Below are positions 26,474 to 35,224 of a stretch of 64,000 bases of DNA, piece by piece. This stretch comes from JAQBDA01 sp963709875 (GTDB taxonomy: Bacteria > Chloroflexota > Anaerolineae > Anaerolineales > UBA4823): NCBI GenBank assembly GCA_963709875.1, contig CAVPYB010000004.1, forward strand, positions 61,538 to 125,537. Direction: 5' to 3'. Both the position numbers and the translations under genes were made by a program. The notes beneath the pieces were generated by a model. The model ran no database searches, had not been told where the DNA came from, and worked only from the letters and a program-made list of their open reading frames with translations. Every line of letters begins with the position of its first letter. Position 1 is the stretch's first letter.

Positions 26474-28301
26474 TTAGTGCGTCTCCAGCACCGGGATGAT
26501 CTCGAAGCCTGTCACATCCACCAATCCCAGGTCCGATATGCGCAGAGCAGGGATGACAACCAGAGCGAGCAGGCTGAGCTGCATGTTCGGGTTGTTGAGC
26601 GAACAACCGCAGGCTTTGAAATCCAGATAGGATTGACTCCGCCTTCTTTGCCACAACCTCAGCCCGCTCATCCGACATCAACCCTGCGATGGGCAGCTCG
26701 ATCTTTCCAAGAACCTGACCTTGGCTGACTACGATCTGCCCGCCTCTCATCTCTGCCAGTTCATTCGCGGCACGTGCCATATCTGATTCTGACGTGCCAA
26801 CCACGATCATATGATGGCTGTCATGAGCCACCGTCGAGCCTATCGCGCAGGGTACATCGAATCCGAAACCATGTACTAGCCCGACCTGCACCCGTCCAGC
26901 CCCATGGTGGCGTTCCAGTAGAGCGACTTTCGCCAGGTCCCTATCGATATCGACCATGACCTCACCCTGGCTGGCAGTGACCTCCATTTTCAGATGCCGG
27001 GTTGGCGCCTGGTTCTCGATCACTCCAATCACATTTGCCACCACTCTTTGATGGTCGATAGCGCTGCCCTCGGATATCGACAGCCGGAAATCATCCGCAA
27101 TCATCTTTCGACCGATATGGACCAAGTCTGTCGCCCATGACGGGTACGTATATTCCGGCAAATCCAATGACGGCTTCCCATTTTCGGCTGCCAGCCTGCC
27201 TCTGGAGAAAACCATCTCTGGTTTCATCATCGCCAGGTCGGACACAACCAGGATATCTGCATACCTGCCAGGGGCTATTAATCCGACATCGTTGGATACC
27301 CCAAAATGCTCAGCTGTGTTCAGAGTCGCCATCTGGATCGCTGTTACCGGTTGAACACCGCATGAGATCGCTTGCCGAACGGCTCTGTTAACATGCCCTT
27401 CATTCACCAACGTCTCTGAATGGCAATCGTCCGTACACAAGATGAAGTGGCGAGGGTCCAGGCCCAGTTCAGTAACCGCCCTGATTTGAGCATCTACATC
27501 GTGCCAGGCTGAACCAAAACGCAGCATGGCTTTCATGCCCTGGCGGATGCGGGCGACGGCGTCCTCCCGGCGTGTGCCTTCATGATCATCCTGAGGCCCG
27601 CCGGCGACGTAGCCATGAAAGGCAATACCCAGATCGGGAGCCGCGTAATGACCGCCGATCACGCCGCCTGCTTGGCGGGTAGCTGCCATTTCCGAATGCA
27701 TTTTCTGCTCGTTATTATAGACACCCGGGAAGTTCATCACCTCCCCCAGGCCGATAATCCGATCCCATTGCATCGCCTCGGCGACATCCTCTGCATCGAT
27801 TGTTGAGCCGGGTGTCTCCAGGCCGGGTGCCGACGGGACACAGGAGGGAACCTGCACCCAGACATGCACCGGCTGTACTGCTGCTTCATCTGCCATCAAG
27901 CGGACGCCTTTCAATCCAAAGACGTTGGCAATCTCATGGGGATCGATGAACATGCCGGTGGTTCCGTGCGGGATGACCGCACGTACAAATTCTGTCACGG
28001 TGAGCATGCCCGACTCTATATGCATATGAGCGTCTAACAGCCCGGGGACCAGGTACCTACCATCAGCCTCAATCACCCGGGTTCGCTCGCCTATTGTATG
28101 TGAGGCATTTTCCCCAACAAAAGCAATTCGCTCACCACTTATGGCAATATCTGTGTCAGGCAATATCTCCCCGGATTGGACACTAATCCAACGACCGTTC
28201 TTAATCACGACATCGGCCGGCTTGCGTCCCATCGCAACATCCACCAGCCCGGTGGAAAGCGTTTGCCACTCCTTTTGTGAATGGTGCCGACCCATAGACA
28301 T
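26474..28301 (-). CDS. ade: Adenine deaminase (3' end frameshifted)
   Basis: Deaminates adenine to hypoxanthine. Typical motifs: VPGLLDAHMHIES, IPHGTTGMFIDPHEIANVFG, ILCTDDCHSETLVNEGHV, and HDSHHMIVVGTSESDM. After VAKKAES (about 26636) the long frame continues with improbable sequence to 26463, while the next frame gives DFKACGCSLNNPNMQLSLLA and VVIPALRISDLGLVDVTGFE, the normal C-terminus, ending at 26474. Dropping one base near the GACTC at 26635-26639 joins them into 608 residues (1828 = 3n+1). The first ATG overlaps the upstream stop (TGATG), so translation is coupled to the 8-oxoguanine deaminase gene. Confidence 0.9.
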
Positions 28302-29689
28302 CAGCCCTCTGCCAGCAGCCGCCGGGCAGCCTTATTGTGATTCTCAATCAGCACCGGTAAGTCTATGGTTACCAACTGGCCGCGCTCGACCACCGTCTTG
28401 CCACCGACTACCGTGTAGTCTACCTGCACCGGAGCGCAGAAGATTGTGGCAGCAACCGGATCGTGCAGCGCTCCGGCGTATTCCAACCGGTTCAGGTTGA
28501 TGGCGGTGAAATCGGCGCACTTGCCTGCCTCTAGAGAGCCGAGATCGGTCCGCCCAAGCACTGCGGCGCTGCCCCGGGTGGCTATCTCAAGCGCCTGGCG
28601 GGCTGTCATCAGAGGAGTACCACTTGAATCAGAAAGGGAAGCTCCGGATATTCCAGCACGTACTCTAGAGACCATCATTGCCTGGCGGGCTTCCTCGAGC
28701 AGGTGTGACCCGTCGTTGCTGGCCGACCCATCTACACCAAGCCCGACTTTGACGCCCGCTCCAACCATATCCAGGATCGGAGCGATCCCGGAAGCCAGCC
28801 TCATATTGGAGGTCGGACAATGTGCCACCCCACAGCCGGTCCTGGCATAATGCTCAATTTCTTTCCCATTCACGTACACGGAATGTGCAAACCAGACGTC
28901 CGAACCGGTCCAGTTCAGGGACTCCATATAAGCCACCGGGCGATGGCCAAATTTCTCCACACAAAATACTTCTTCATCTTGCGTTTCCGCCAGGTGGGTG
29001 TGCAGCTGTACGCCGTATTCACGCGCCAGCGACGCACTCTGCCGCATCAGATCTCCGGTCACGCTGAAAGGCGAACAGGGAGCCAGCACGACCTGCACCA
29101 TTGCACCGGGATTTGGATCATGATAGTCTTCGATTACCCGCTGCGAGTCCCGCAAGATGTAGGCTTCATCCTCGACGACGCTGTCGGGCGGCAGACCACC
29201 GCTGCTCTCGCCCAGGCTCATCGAACCGCGCGAGGCGTGCAGCCTCAGACCGACCTGCTGACCGGCATTGATTTCATCATCTAATCGGGAGCCATTGGGA
29301 AAGATATACAAGTGGTCCGATGCGGCCGTACACCCGGAAAGCGCCAGCTCTGCAAGCGCTGTCTGGGTGGATATTTGGATATCCTCCGGGTTCATTCGTG
29401 CCCAGATGGGATACAGCGTTTTCAACCAGTTGAACAGGTTGGCATCCTGCGCAGCCGGGACCGCACGTGTCAGGGTCTGGTAAAAATGATGGTGCGTATT
29501 GATAAGACCCGGGAGGACAATGTGATCGCTCAGATCGATCACCTGCTCGGCTGTATCCGGCAGGTCTCCGCTGTGCCCCACCTGTTCGATAAATCCATCG
29601 CGAACGAAAAGACCACCGTCGAGTATCTCTCGACGATGGTCATCCATAGTAACCAGAACAGCGGCATGCTTTACAAGAAGGGTTGACAT
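28301..29689 (-). CDS. 8-oxoguanine deaminase / guanine-deaminase-like amidohydrolase
   Basis: A 462-residue Zn amidohydrolase of the AtzB/TrzA group. Motifs: LPGLINTHHHFYQTLTRAVP, AQDANLFNWLKTLYPIWARM, HTHLAETQDE, the HSVYVN histidine, and GLGVDGSASNDGSHLLEE. The HHHFYQTLTR and AQDANLF segments are characteristic of 8-oxoguanine deaminase, which turns 8-oxoguanine into urate. Start placed at 29689 (MSTLLVKHAAV); an open extension upstream runs across the promoter and operators and has no support. First gene of the catabolic operon. SsnA-type or hydroxy-triazine activity remains possible. Confidence 0.85.
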   Translation of the reverse strand: MSTLLVKHAAVLVTMDDHRREILDGGLFVRDGFIEQVGHSGDLPDTAEQVIDLSDHIVLPGLINTHHHFYQTLTRAVPAAQDANLFNWLKTLYPIWARMNPEDIQISTQTALAELALSGCTAASDHLYIFPNGSRLDDEINAGQQVGLRLHASRGSMSLGESSGGLPPDSVVEDEAYILRDSQRVIEDYHDPNPGAMVQVVLAPCSPFSVTGDLMRQSASLAREYGVQLHTHLAETQDEEVFCVEKFGHRPVAYMESLNWTGSDVWFAHSVYVNGKEIEHYARTGCGVAHCPTSNMRLASGIAPILDMVGAGVKVGLGVDGSASNDGSHLLEEARQAMMVSRVRAGISGASLSDSSGTPLMTARQALEIATRGSAAVLGRTDLGSLEAGKCADFTAINLNRLEYAGALHDPVAATIFCAPVQVDYTVVGGKTVVERGQLVTIDLPVLIENHNKAARRLLAEG

Positions 29690-29725
29690 GGGTTTCTTTC
29701 GATTGCTTGTTTGGATTAGACCCAA

Positions 29726-29740
29726 ATTTGTCAGACAAAT
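29726..29740. promoter_or_regulatory. GntR-type operator 1
   Basis: Perfect 15-bp palindrome ATTTGTCAGACAAAT, immediately downstream of the -10 box of the deaminase operon (minus strand), overlapping the expected transcription start. Fits the GntR core yGTMNKACr; the GntR gene lies in the same operon. Confidence 0.7.
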
Positions 29741-29742
29741 GC

Positions 29743-29771
29743 AGTTTATCAGATAAGATTTCAAATGTCAA
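29743..29771 (-). promoter_or_regulatory. Sigma-70 promoter of the deaminase-carbamate kinase operon
   Basis: On the minus strand TTGACA (29771-29766) and TAAACT (29748-29743) are 17 bases apart, 54 bases before the chosen start codon. The -35 hexamer overlaps operator 2 and the -10 is followed by operator 1. Confidence 0.7.
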
Positions 29772-29784
29772 TTGTCAGACAATT
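29770..29784. promoter_or_regulatory. GntR-type operator 2
   Basis: Perfect 15-bp palindrome AATTGTCAGACAATT overlapping the -35 hexamer of the deaminase operon. Same GTCAGAC core as operator 1; the two centres are 44 bases apart, close to four helical turns. Confidence 0.7.
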
Positions 29785-29821
29785 AAAAAGTGGCGTGTCG
29801 TTTGAAGACACACCACTTTAA
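29785..29821 (-). terminator. Intrinsic terminator of folD
   Basis: Arms AAAGTGGCGTGTC (29787-29799) and GACACACCACTTT (29807-29819) pair with one mismatch-type position and a seven-base loop. On the minus strand the stem is followed by TTTTTAATT. It lies 34 bases after the folD stop and directly upstream of operator 2. Confidence 0.8.
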
Positions 29822-29854
29822 AGTCATACTATATGATTCGCTCGCAGCTCTGCC

Positions 29855-30743
29855 TCAGTCTGATACTCCCTGAGCCATCTTCGCAGCCCGCACTGTGTTG
29901 TTGAGCAGCATTGCAATCGTCATTGGCCCCACACCACCGGGTACGGGTGTAATTGCTCCGGCGACCTCTTTCACCTCATCAAATGCAACGTCGCCCACCA
30001 GGCGGGAACCCTTCGGATGGCTGGGATCATCAATGCGGTTTATGCCAACATCGATGCACCACCGCGCCGGGTTTGACCCAATCGCCGCGCACCATCTCGG
30101 CACGCCCTACCGCCGCGATCAGCACATCTGCCTGACGGACAACACCCGGCAGGTCTTTCGTGCGTGAGTGGCAGATGGTCACCGTCGCGTTGGCACGCAC
30201 CAGCAGCAATGCAACCGGCATACCGACGATATTCGAGCGACCGAGCACTACAGCATTGGCGCCTTCCAGCTTGACGCCCAGCTTCTCGAGCATGTAGATA
30301 CAGCCATATGGAGTGCAGGGAACGAATACTGGATCACGCCCTTTCTGCGCCAGCCGACCGATATTGATCGGGCTGAAGCCGTCCACGTCTTTCTCCAGGC
30401 TGATGGCGCTGAGGACCGCCTCTTCATCGAGCCCATCCGGAAGTGGCAGCTGCACAAGAATGCCGTTCACTTTCGGGTTGGCATTCAGATCTTTTACCAG
30501 TTTTTCAACTTCCTGCTGCGAGGTATCCGCCGGCAGCGTATACCCAAATGATTCGATCCCCGCCTCGGCGCATGCTTTCTGCTTCATAGACACGTACACT
30601 TTCGAAGCCGGATTTTCACCAACCAGGACGGTGGCGAGACCGGGAGGCTGCAAACCGGCGGCTTTCAACTTGGCAACTTCTTCGGCAACTTCCGCCCTCA
30701 GTTGTAAAGCCATTTCTTTCCCATCGATGAGTTTTGCTGTCAT
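29855..30743 (-). CDS. folD: Methylenetetrahydrofolate dehydrogenase/cyclohydrolase FolD, broken by a frameshift
   Basis: Interconverts 5,10-methylene- and 10-formyl-tetrahydrofolate. Motifs: ASKVYVSMKQKACAEAGI with the catalytic YxxxK, VNGILVQLPLPDGLDEE, EKDVDGFSPINIGRLA and the NADP loop VVLGRSNIVGMPVALLL. The first frame ends at 30030 as GDWVKPGAVVHRCWHKPH; the second supplies IDVGINRIDDPSHPKGSRLV and TPVPGGVGPMTIAMLLNNT to 29855. Removing the G at 30056 (plus strand) restores GAVVIDVGINRI. Combined length 889 is 3n+1, giving 295 residues, normal for FolD. AAGGAG precedes the ATG. For such a core gene an assembly error is more likely than loss. Confidence 0.92.
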
Positions 30744-31043
30744 TACGATCTCCTTCTATTGATTTGGTGATTACAAAAATATTCCATAATTTACATCGTA
30801 TAATGATCGATTATCTGCGGTCTATTTCACGACCGAATAGAATCATCTCCACCGAGCCTGGACATATCCCTATGATTATCCATCATATTAATCTGGCTGA
30901 CAATGGACATTTGTCACAATCACATGACAAAACCCTCCCGATCTGGTATTAGGAAATAACTTTCGTCAATGAAACCACGCCGGGACGAGGATATCTGCTG
31001 GTAAAATAACCCGCGCATGCATTCGAATTGTCAAGAGAAACGA
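30744..31043. other. Divergent intergenic region between folD and the envelope acylation cluster
   Basis: No open frame with coding character. It holds AAGGAG for folD (plus-strand about 30749-30754) and, on the plus strand, TAAAAT at about 31002 upstream of the lipoprotein gene. I see no riboswitch-like structure or perfect repeat. Confidence 0.4.
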
Positions 31044-31433
31044 ATGAATAAAACGCTCCTGATCACCACAATATTCCTGATCCTCTGTCCGGTCCTGTTA
31101 TCCGGCTGCAGACAGCCGGCCGGAGCGGGAGATGCCGTGTTGGCTTATATCCAGGCTTTGAGCTCTGGGGATGAAAATCGCGTGGTGCTCGCTTCCTGTT
31201 CTGCCTGGGAAGGGCAGGCAAGGACCGAGCTGGAGGCATTCTCAGCGGTCACGGTCAGCCTGGAGAGCGCCAGCTGTGAGGAAAGTGGGGCTGATGGTGA
31301 ATTCACCCTGGTCGATTGCCGTGGGAAGATCGTCGCAAATTACGGCAACGAGGTTTTAGAGATCGATCTGGCAGAACGCACATACCAGGCCGTCCATGAA
31401 GGGGGCGAGTGGCGTATGTGTGGTTACCGATAG
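31044..31433 (+). CDS. Small lipoprotein of unknown function
   Basis: A 129-residue protein with a type II signal peptide: MNKTLLITTIFLILCPVLLS then GC, the lipid-attached cysteine. The ATG at 31044 is preceded by AGAGAAACGA and gives the shortest sensible signal peptide; nine earlier codons are open. The mature domain (GDAVLAYIQALSSGDENRVV, LASCSAWEGQARTELEAF, VDCRGKIVANYGNEVLEIDL) looks like an NTF2/DUF4878-type cone fold found in lipoproteins, with cysteines that could form a disulfide. It is 15 bases upstream of the DltX-like peptide and heads the acylation cluster; its role is unknown. Confidence 0.7.
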   Translation: MNKTLLITTIFLILCPVLLSGCRQPAGAGDAVLAYIQALSSGDENRVVLASCSAWEGQARTELEAFSAVTVSLESASCEESGADGEFTLVDCRGKIVANYGNEVLEIDLAERTYQAVHEGGEWRMCGYR

Positions 31434-31448
31434 AACCCGGTTCGGATA

Positions 31449-31568
31449 ATGCTTCGCAGGCTGTTCTCAAGAGAAAACATCTACGCGCTGTTGCTGTGCC
31501 TGGTATTGCTTGCTATCACGATCCTGATTGCTGACCAGGCACCGCAATGGATCTATCAGGGATTTTAG
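31449..31568 (+). CDS. DltX-like transmembrane micropeptide (39 aa)
   Basis: ATG at 31449, TAG at 31566-31568. The sequence begins MLRRLFSRENIYALLL, has one membrane helix (YALLLCLVLLAITILIA) and ends DQAPQWIYQGF. The last six residues WIYQGF fit the C-terminal pattern F/W-x-Y-x-x-F described for DltX, where the tyrosine receives the acyl group from the MBOAT. Position also fits: 15 bases after the lipoprotein stop and six bases before the MBOAT start. Predicted N-in/C-out topology (RR and R near the N-terminus) puts the tyrosine outside. It is also like the DUF5989 small membrane proteins that precede MBOAT genes. Too short for usual gene callers. Confidence 0.7.
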   Translation: MLRRLFSRENIYALLLCLVLLAITILIADQAPQWIYQGF

Positions 31569-31574
31569 CCAGGT

Positions 31575-32999
31575 ATGACCCTGGTACATATTGCCGCTTT
31601 CAGCATCCTCTCCTTGCTCGCAGGACTGCTGCCAGGTCGCTGGAGACGGATCGCTATCCTCGTGCTCTCGCTTCTCGCCGTTTACTGGCTGCAGCCTTCC
31701 AGCCCGATCCGCAACCTGGATTTCTGGCTGCCAACCGCCGCGATAGGATTGACATTATTGGTCTGGGCTGTAACCGTTCCCAGAGAGAGCGCATTAGACC
31801 GCAATAATTTGCTCATCATAGCCGCCATCGGGATATTGATCCTGGTACTGGGGGCAACACGCTACATCACCCCGATCTGCTGTCTGACCGCCAGCCGCCC
31901 GCCACAGTTCGGTCAAATTTTGATCGCCAGTATATTGATCGTTGCTGCAACCCTGACGGTGTACAGAGTCGTCCCCTCCAGCCGCCGGCTCGCAGGAGCA
32001 ATGATCCTCATCATCGTTGGGTTGTTTATTATGCTCAAATACCAGCCAGCCAGTGAAATGGTCGGCTCAGAGCTGCGATCCGTATCCGGTCAGGATCCGG
32101 GGATGGCAACCGCACTGGATATCAGCTGGCTGGGCTTTTCATACCTTGCCTTCCGCCTGCTGCACACACTGCGTGACTTCCAGACCGGCAGGCTGCCCGC
32201 CTATATGAGCGATGAGTATTCGACATATGCTCTCTTTTACCCTTCGCTGACCGCCGGACCGATTGACCGATCGCAGCGCTTTATCCAGACAGACCTCAGA
32301 AGCCAGGATCGGATCACGACTGAGAGAAGGATGCTGGGTTTCCAGCGCATCATCATCGGTACTTTCAAAAAATTCGTCCTAGCAGATGCCCTGGCATTGA
32401 TCGCACTGAGCCCACAGCTCATCCCCCAGGTGAGCTCCACCCTCTGGATGTGGCTGCTGCTGTATGCCTTTTCTCTACGTATCTATTTCGATTTTGCCGG
32501 TTATACCGATATCGCCATCGGCATCGGGCTGCTGGTTGGTATCCAGCTGCCCGAAAATTTCAACCGCCCATACCTGACAACCAATCTGACAGCATTCTGG
32601 AGCAGCTGGCACATCACCCTGGCACAATGGTTCCGGGGATATATCTTTAACCCGCTGACCCGCAGCCTGCGCATCAGCCCGCGCAAGATCCCGTCCTGGG
32701 TAATCATCCTAATCGGACAAAGCCTTACCATGCTGCTGATCGGGCTGTGGCATGGGATTTCCTGGAGCTTCGCCATCTGGGGATTGTGGCACGGCATTGG
32801 GTTGTTCATCCACAACCGCTGGTCTAACTGGATACGTCCATATTCGGCACGGATGACTGACCGGCGCCAGCTCCAGGCAGCGTTAGGCTTCGGCGGCTGG
32901 CTGCTCACATTCAACTATGTGGCTCTAGGTTGGGTGTGGTTTATGCTGCCCGAGGTGAACCTGGCCATAGATGCATTCTATAAACTGGTTGGAAAATGA
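31575..32999 (+). CDS. MBOAT-family membrane O-acyltransferase (DltB/AlgI-like)
   Basis: A 474-residue protein with about 12 helices. The MBOAT core is clear: FDFAGYTDIAIGIGLLVGIQ, then FWSSWHITLAQWFRGYIFNP, then GLWHGISWSFAIWGLWHGIG. The histidine of GLWHG is the invariant catalytic one and the WHITLAQWFR motif is the partner region. In DltB the acyl group moves from a carrier protein inside the cell through this protein to an external acceptor; AlgI does so for alginate acetylation. The adjacent ACP, AMP ligase and DltX-like peptide favour the DltB mode. Its stop overlaps the next start by four bases (ATGA). Confidence 0.88.
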   Translation: MTLVHIAAFSILSLLAGLLPGRWRRIAILVLSLLAVYWLQPSSPIRNLDFWLPTAAIGLTLLVWAVTVPRESALDRNNLLIIAAIGILILVLGATRYITPICCLTASRPPQFGQILIASILIVAATLTVYRVVPSSRRLAGAMILIIVGLFIMLKYQPASEMVGSELRSVSGQDPGMATALDISWLGFSYLAFRLLHTLRDFQTGRLPAYMSDEYSTYALFYPSLTAGPIDRSQRFIQTDLRSQDRITTERRMLGFQRIIIGTFKKFVLADALALIALSPQLIPQVSSTLWMWLLLYAFSLRIYFDFAGYTDIAIGIGLLVGIQLPENFNRPYLTTNLTAFWSSWHITLAQWFRGYIFNPLTRSLRISPRKIPSWVIILIGQSLTMLLIGLWHGISWSFAIWGLWHGIGLFIHNRWSNWIRPYSARMTDRRQLQAALGFGGWLLTFNYVALGWVWFMLPEVNLAIDAFYKLVGK

Positions 33000-34156
33000 G
33001 TACCCACCCCGGCAATCCTACAGGTCGACGCAATAGAAACCATCTGCGCTTTTCCACGCGGGTGGTGCTCAAGGCACTCATTCTTTACGCTGCGATCAAC
33101 CTGCTCTTTGCGGTGTTCTACCCGCTATCGGCACTCGGAAACCTCTCGGTGTATAACACCATCGTTCCAGGTCGAGGGCGGCTTCCTTATGCAGACAACC
33201 CATCCCGAGCCTACAGCCTCAGTCTGTCCAGCCTGGATGCCATGTTTGCATCTCACGAGATCAACGCTGGACCGAAGCCAGAAAACGAGTTTAGAGTGGT
33301 ATTGATTGGCGATTCTTCCACCTGGGGCTACTTGCTGCCGGCGGATAAGACGCTCTCCGCATATCTCAATCAAGCAGGAATCGTCCTGCCCGATGGACGG
33401 AGAGTGCGAGCTTACAATCTGGGCTACCCGGTCATGTCCCTGGCAAAGGACCTGCTCATCCTTTCCCGGGCTGTCAAATACGAACCTGACCTGATCGTTT
33501 GGCTCGTCACGCTGGAATCCTTTCCCTACGACAAGCAGTATTCTGCACCCCTGCTGCAGCAAAATTCTTCAACTTTTGGATCATTAGCGAGTAATTACAA
33601 CCTTCAGCTACCTGAATCGGACCGGGTTACCCGTCGCCGTTCATTCTGGGATAAGACGATCATCGGCTCGCGCAGAGAGTTGGCAGACTGGTTGAGACTG
33701 CAGCTCTACGGCTTCTTATGGGCTGCTACCGGCATCGATCAAGAGATCCCGGATGAATTTACGCTGAGAGCTGAAGACCTATCGGATGATGAAGGGTTTC
33801 ACGATCTGCAGCCACCACTGCATGACGATCACCTTGCGCTTGATATCTTGCAGTCCGGCATCGACATTGCGGCAGGCACTCCGGTCTTGATCGTTAATGA
33901 GCCGATGTTTATCAGCCAGGGGGTGAACAGCGATATACGCTACAATTTCTACTACCCACGCTGGGCATACGATGGCTACCGGCAGATATTAACGGAACGC
34001 AGCCATCAGGAGGGTTGGGCGTACATCGATCTATGGGATTCTATTCCCCCCACGGAATTCACAAATACCGCAGTCCACGTGACCCCACTTGGAGCCCGGC
34101 TGCTGGCAGAGCAGGTCGGGAAGGCCATTCTGGGGGCTGCCGGGCAAGAACCGTAA
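32996..34156 (+). CDS. Membrane-anchored SGNH-type protein (DltD/AlgJ-like)
   Basis: A 386-residue protein with one N-terminal helix (ALILYAAINLLFAVFYPLSA) and a large external domain. SGNH signs: VVLIGDSSTWGYLLPADKTL (catalytic Ser in GDS), an Asn-containing turn VNEPMFIS, and HVTPLGARLLAEQ near the end for the Asp/His block. In the Dlt system DltD is an anchored SGNH protein working outside on the acceptor polymer; this gene is in the corresponding place right after the MBOAT. Possible roles are transfer of the acyl group to a glycan or its removal. Overlaps the MBOAT gene by four bases. Confidence 0.78.
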   Translation: MSTHPGNPTGRRNRNHLRFSTRVVLKALILYAAINLLFAVFYPLSALGNLSVYNTIVPGRGRLPYADNPSRAYSLSLSSLDAMFASHEINAGPKPENEFRVVLIGDSSTWGYLLPADKTLSAYLNQAGIVLPDGRRVRAYNLGYPVMSLAKDLLILSRAVKYEPDLIVWLVTLESFPYDKQYSAPLLQQNSSTFGSLASNYNLQLPESDRVTRRRSFWDKTIIGSRRELADWLRLQLYGFLWAATGIDQEIPDEFTLRAEDLSDDEGFHDLQPPLHDDHLALDILQSGIDIAAGTPVLIVNEPMFISQGVNSDIRYNFYYPRWAYDGYRQILTERSHQEGWAYIDLWDSIPPTEFTNTAVHVTPLGARLLAEQVGKAILGAAGQEP

Positions 34157-34177
34157 TCGGATATAATTCGGATCATT

Positions 34178-35194
34178 ATGTCTGCAATACGGCTCTTCCT
34201 AGTCGTTCTGGTCATTGCATTGCTGGCTGGCTGCAGCGGTACACCTGCTGTTAGCACGACAGTTTCGCCAACCAGACCTCAGGCGAGCGCCACAATCCGG
34301 GCATCTGACCAGGCATCTGAGACTGGTGTCATCTCCCTTACTCCTGCTGCCTCTCCTACCACTCTTGTGATGGTGCAGACGCCAAACAGCCCTCCGACTG
34401 AAGCACCCCCAACTCCGATCACCAACCCTACACTCTCCCCTGAAGACTGGAAATCCATGCCAGTCATCCCGCCGATCAGCGGCACCGTGATCGAGATCTA
34501 TAAGCGCGGCTTAGGTTTGGGCAACAACCCCAAGGCTTTTTCCAAAATCGGCGACTGCGGGAGCACACCGGCCTGGTTCCTGGGGGATTTCGACCGCGAC
34601 CAGAGCTATTACCGGCTGGGCGAACACACCTATCTGCTGCCGGTTATCGAAGAATTCGAAGGCTCTTATGGTCGCACCAGCCTGGCAGCCAAGTCTGGGT
34701 TTAATGCCTCGTCGATCTTTACGCCATTATGGGCAAACAGGGAATTCTGCCGGTCGGATGAGTTTCCCCTTGCCTGTGAATACCGCCTCCACCGACCTAT
34801 CCTGGCATTCATCATGCTGGGCTCGAATGATGTCTGGCATCTGGATACGTTCGAATCCCAGATGAGAAGGATAATCGAATACTCCATAGACCAGGGTATT
34901 ATCCCTGTCTTATCCACCAAGGCGGACAATCTGGAAAAGGATCACGAGATCAACCTGACCATCGCCAGGCTGGCAGAAGAATATCAGATACCCCTGCTGA
35001 ATTATTGGCGCGCCGTGCAGGACCTGCCCAACCAGGGTCTGCAGGAAGATGGCGTCCACATCACATGGGGTCCGAACCGCTTCGATGATCCACAAGTCAT
35101 GCGTGCGGGTTGGCCTGTCCGCAACCTCACCACCCTGCAGACGCTGGATGCGGTCTGGCAGGCTATTGAGAACCATTCCAGAGCACAGCAGTAG
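34178..35194 (+). CDS. Lipoprotein with SGNH/GDSL-like domain
   Basis: A 338-residue protein with lipobox LLAGC after MSAIRLFLVVLVIA, then a Ser/Thr/Pro linker of about 75 residues. The domain has KIGDCGSTPAWFLGDFDRD in place of the GDS block, FIMLGSNDVWHLDTFE (GxND block), and LQEDGVHITWGPNRFDD (DxxH block). The unusual GDCGS leaves open whether it is a hydrolase or a binding protein. A TATAAT lies ten bases before the ATG without a Shine-Dalgarno, so it may also be expressed from its own leaderless message. Sits between the DltD-like gene and the ACP gene in the acylation cluster. Confidence 0.78.
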   Translation: MSAIRLFLVVLVIALLAGCSGTPAVSTTVSPTRPQASATIRASDQASETGVISLTPAASPTTLVMVQTPNSPPTEAPPTPITNPTLSPEDWKSMPVIPPISGTVIEIYKRGLGLGNNPKAFSKIGDCGSTPAWFLGDFDRDQSYYRLGEHTYLLPVIEEFEGSYGRTSLAAKSGFNASSIFTPLWANREFCRSDEFPLACEYRLHRPILAFIMLGSNDVWHLDTFESQMRRIIEYSIDQGIIPVLSTKADNLEKDHEINLTIARLAEEYQIPLLNYWRAVQDLPNQGLQEDGVHITWGPNRFDDPQVMRAGWPVRNLTTLQTLDAVWQAIENHSRAQQ

Positions 35195-35224
35195 ACCCTG
35201 GTGTCTCCAGCGACAAGGAAGCAC

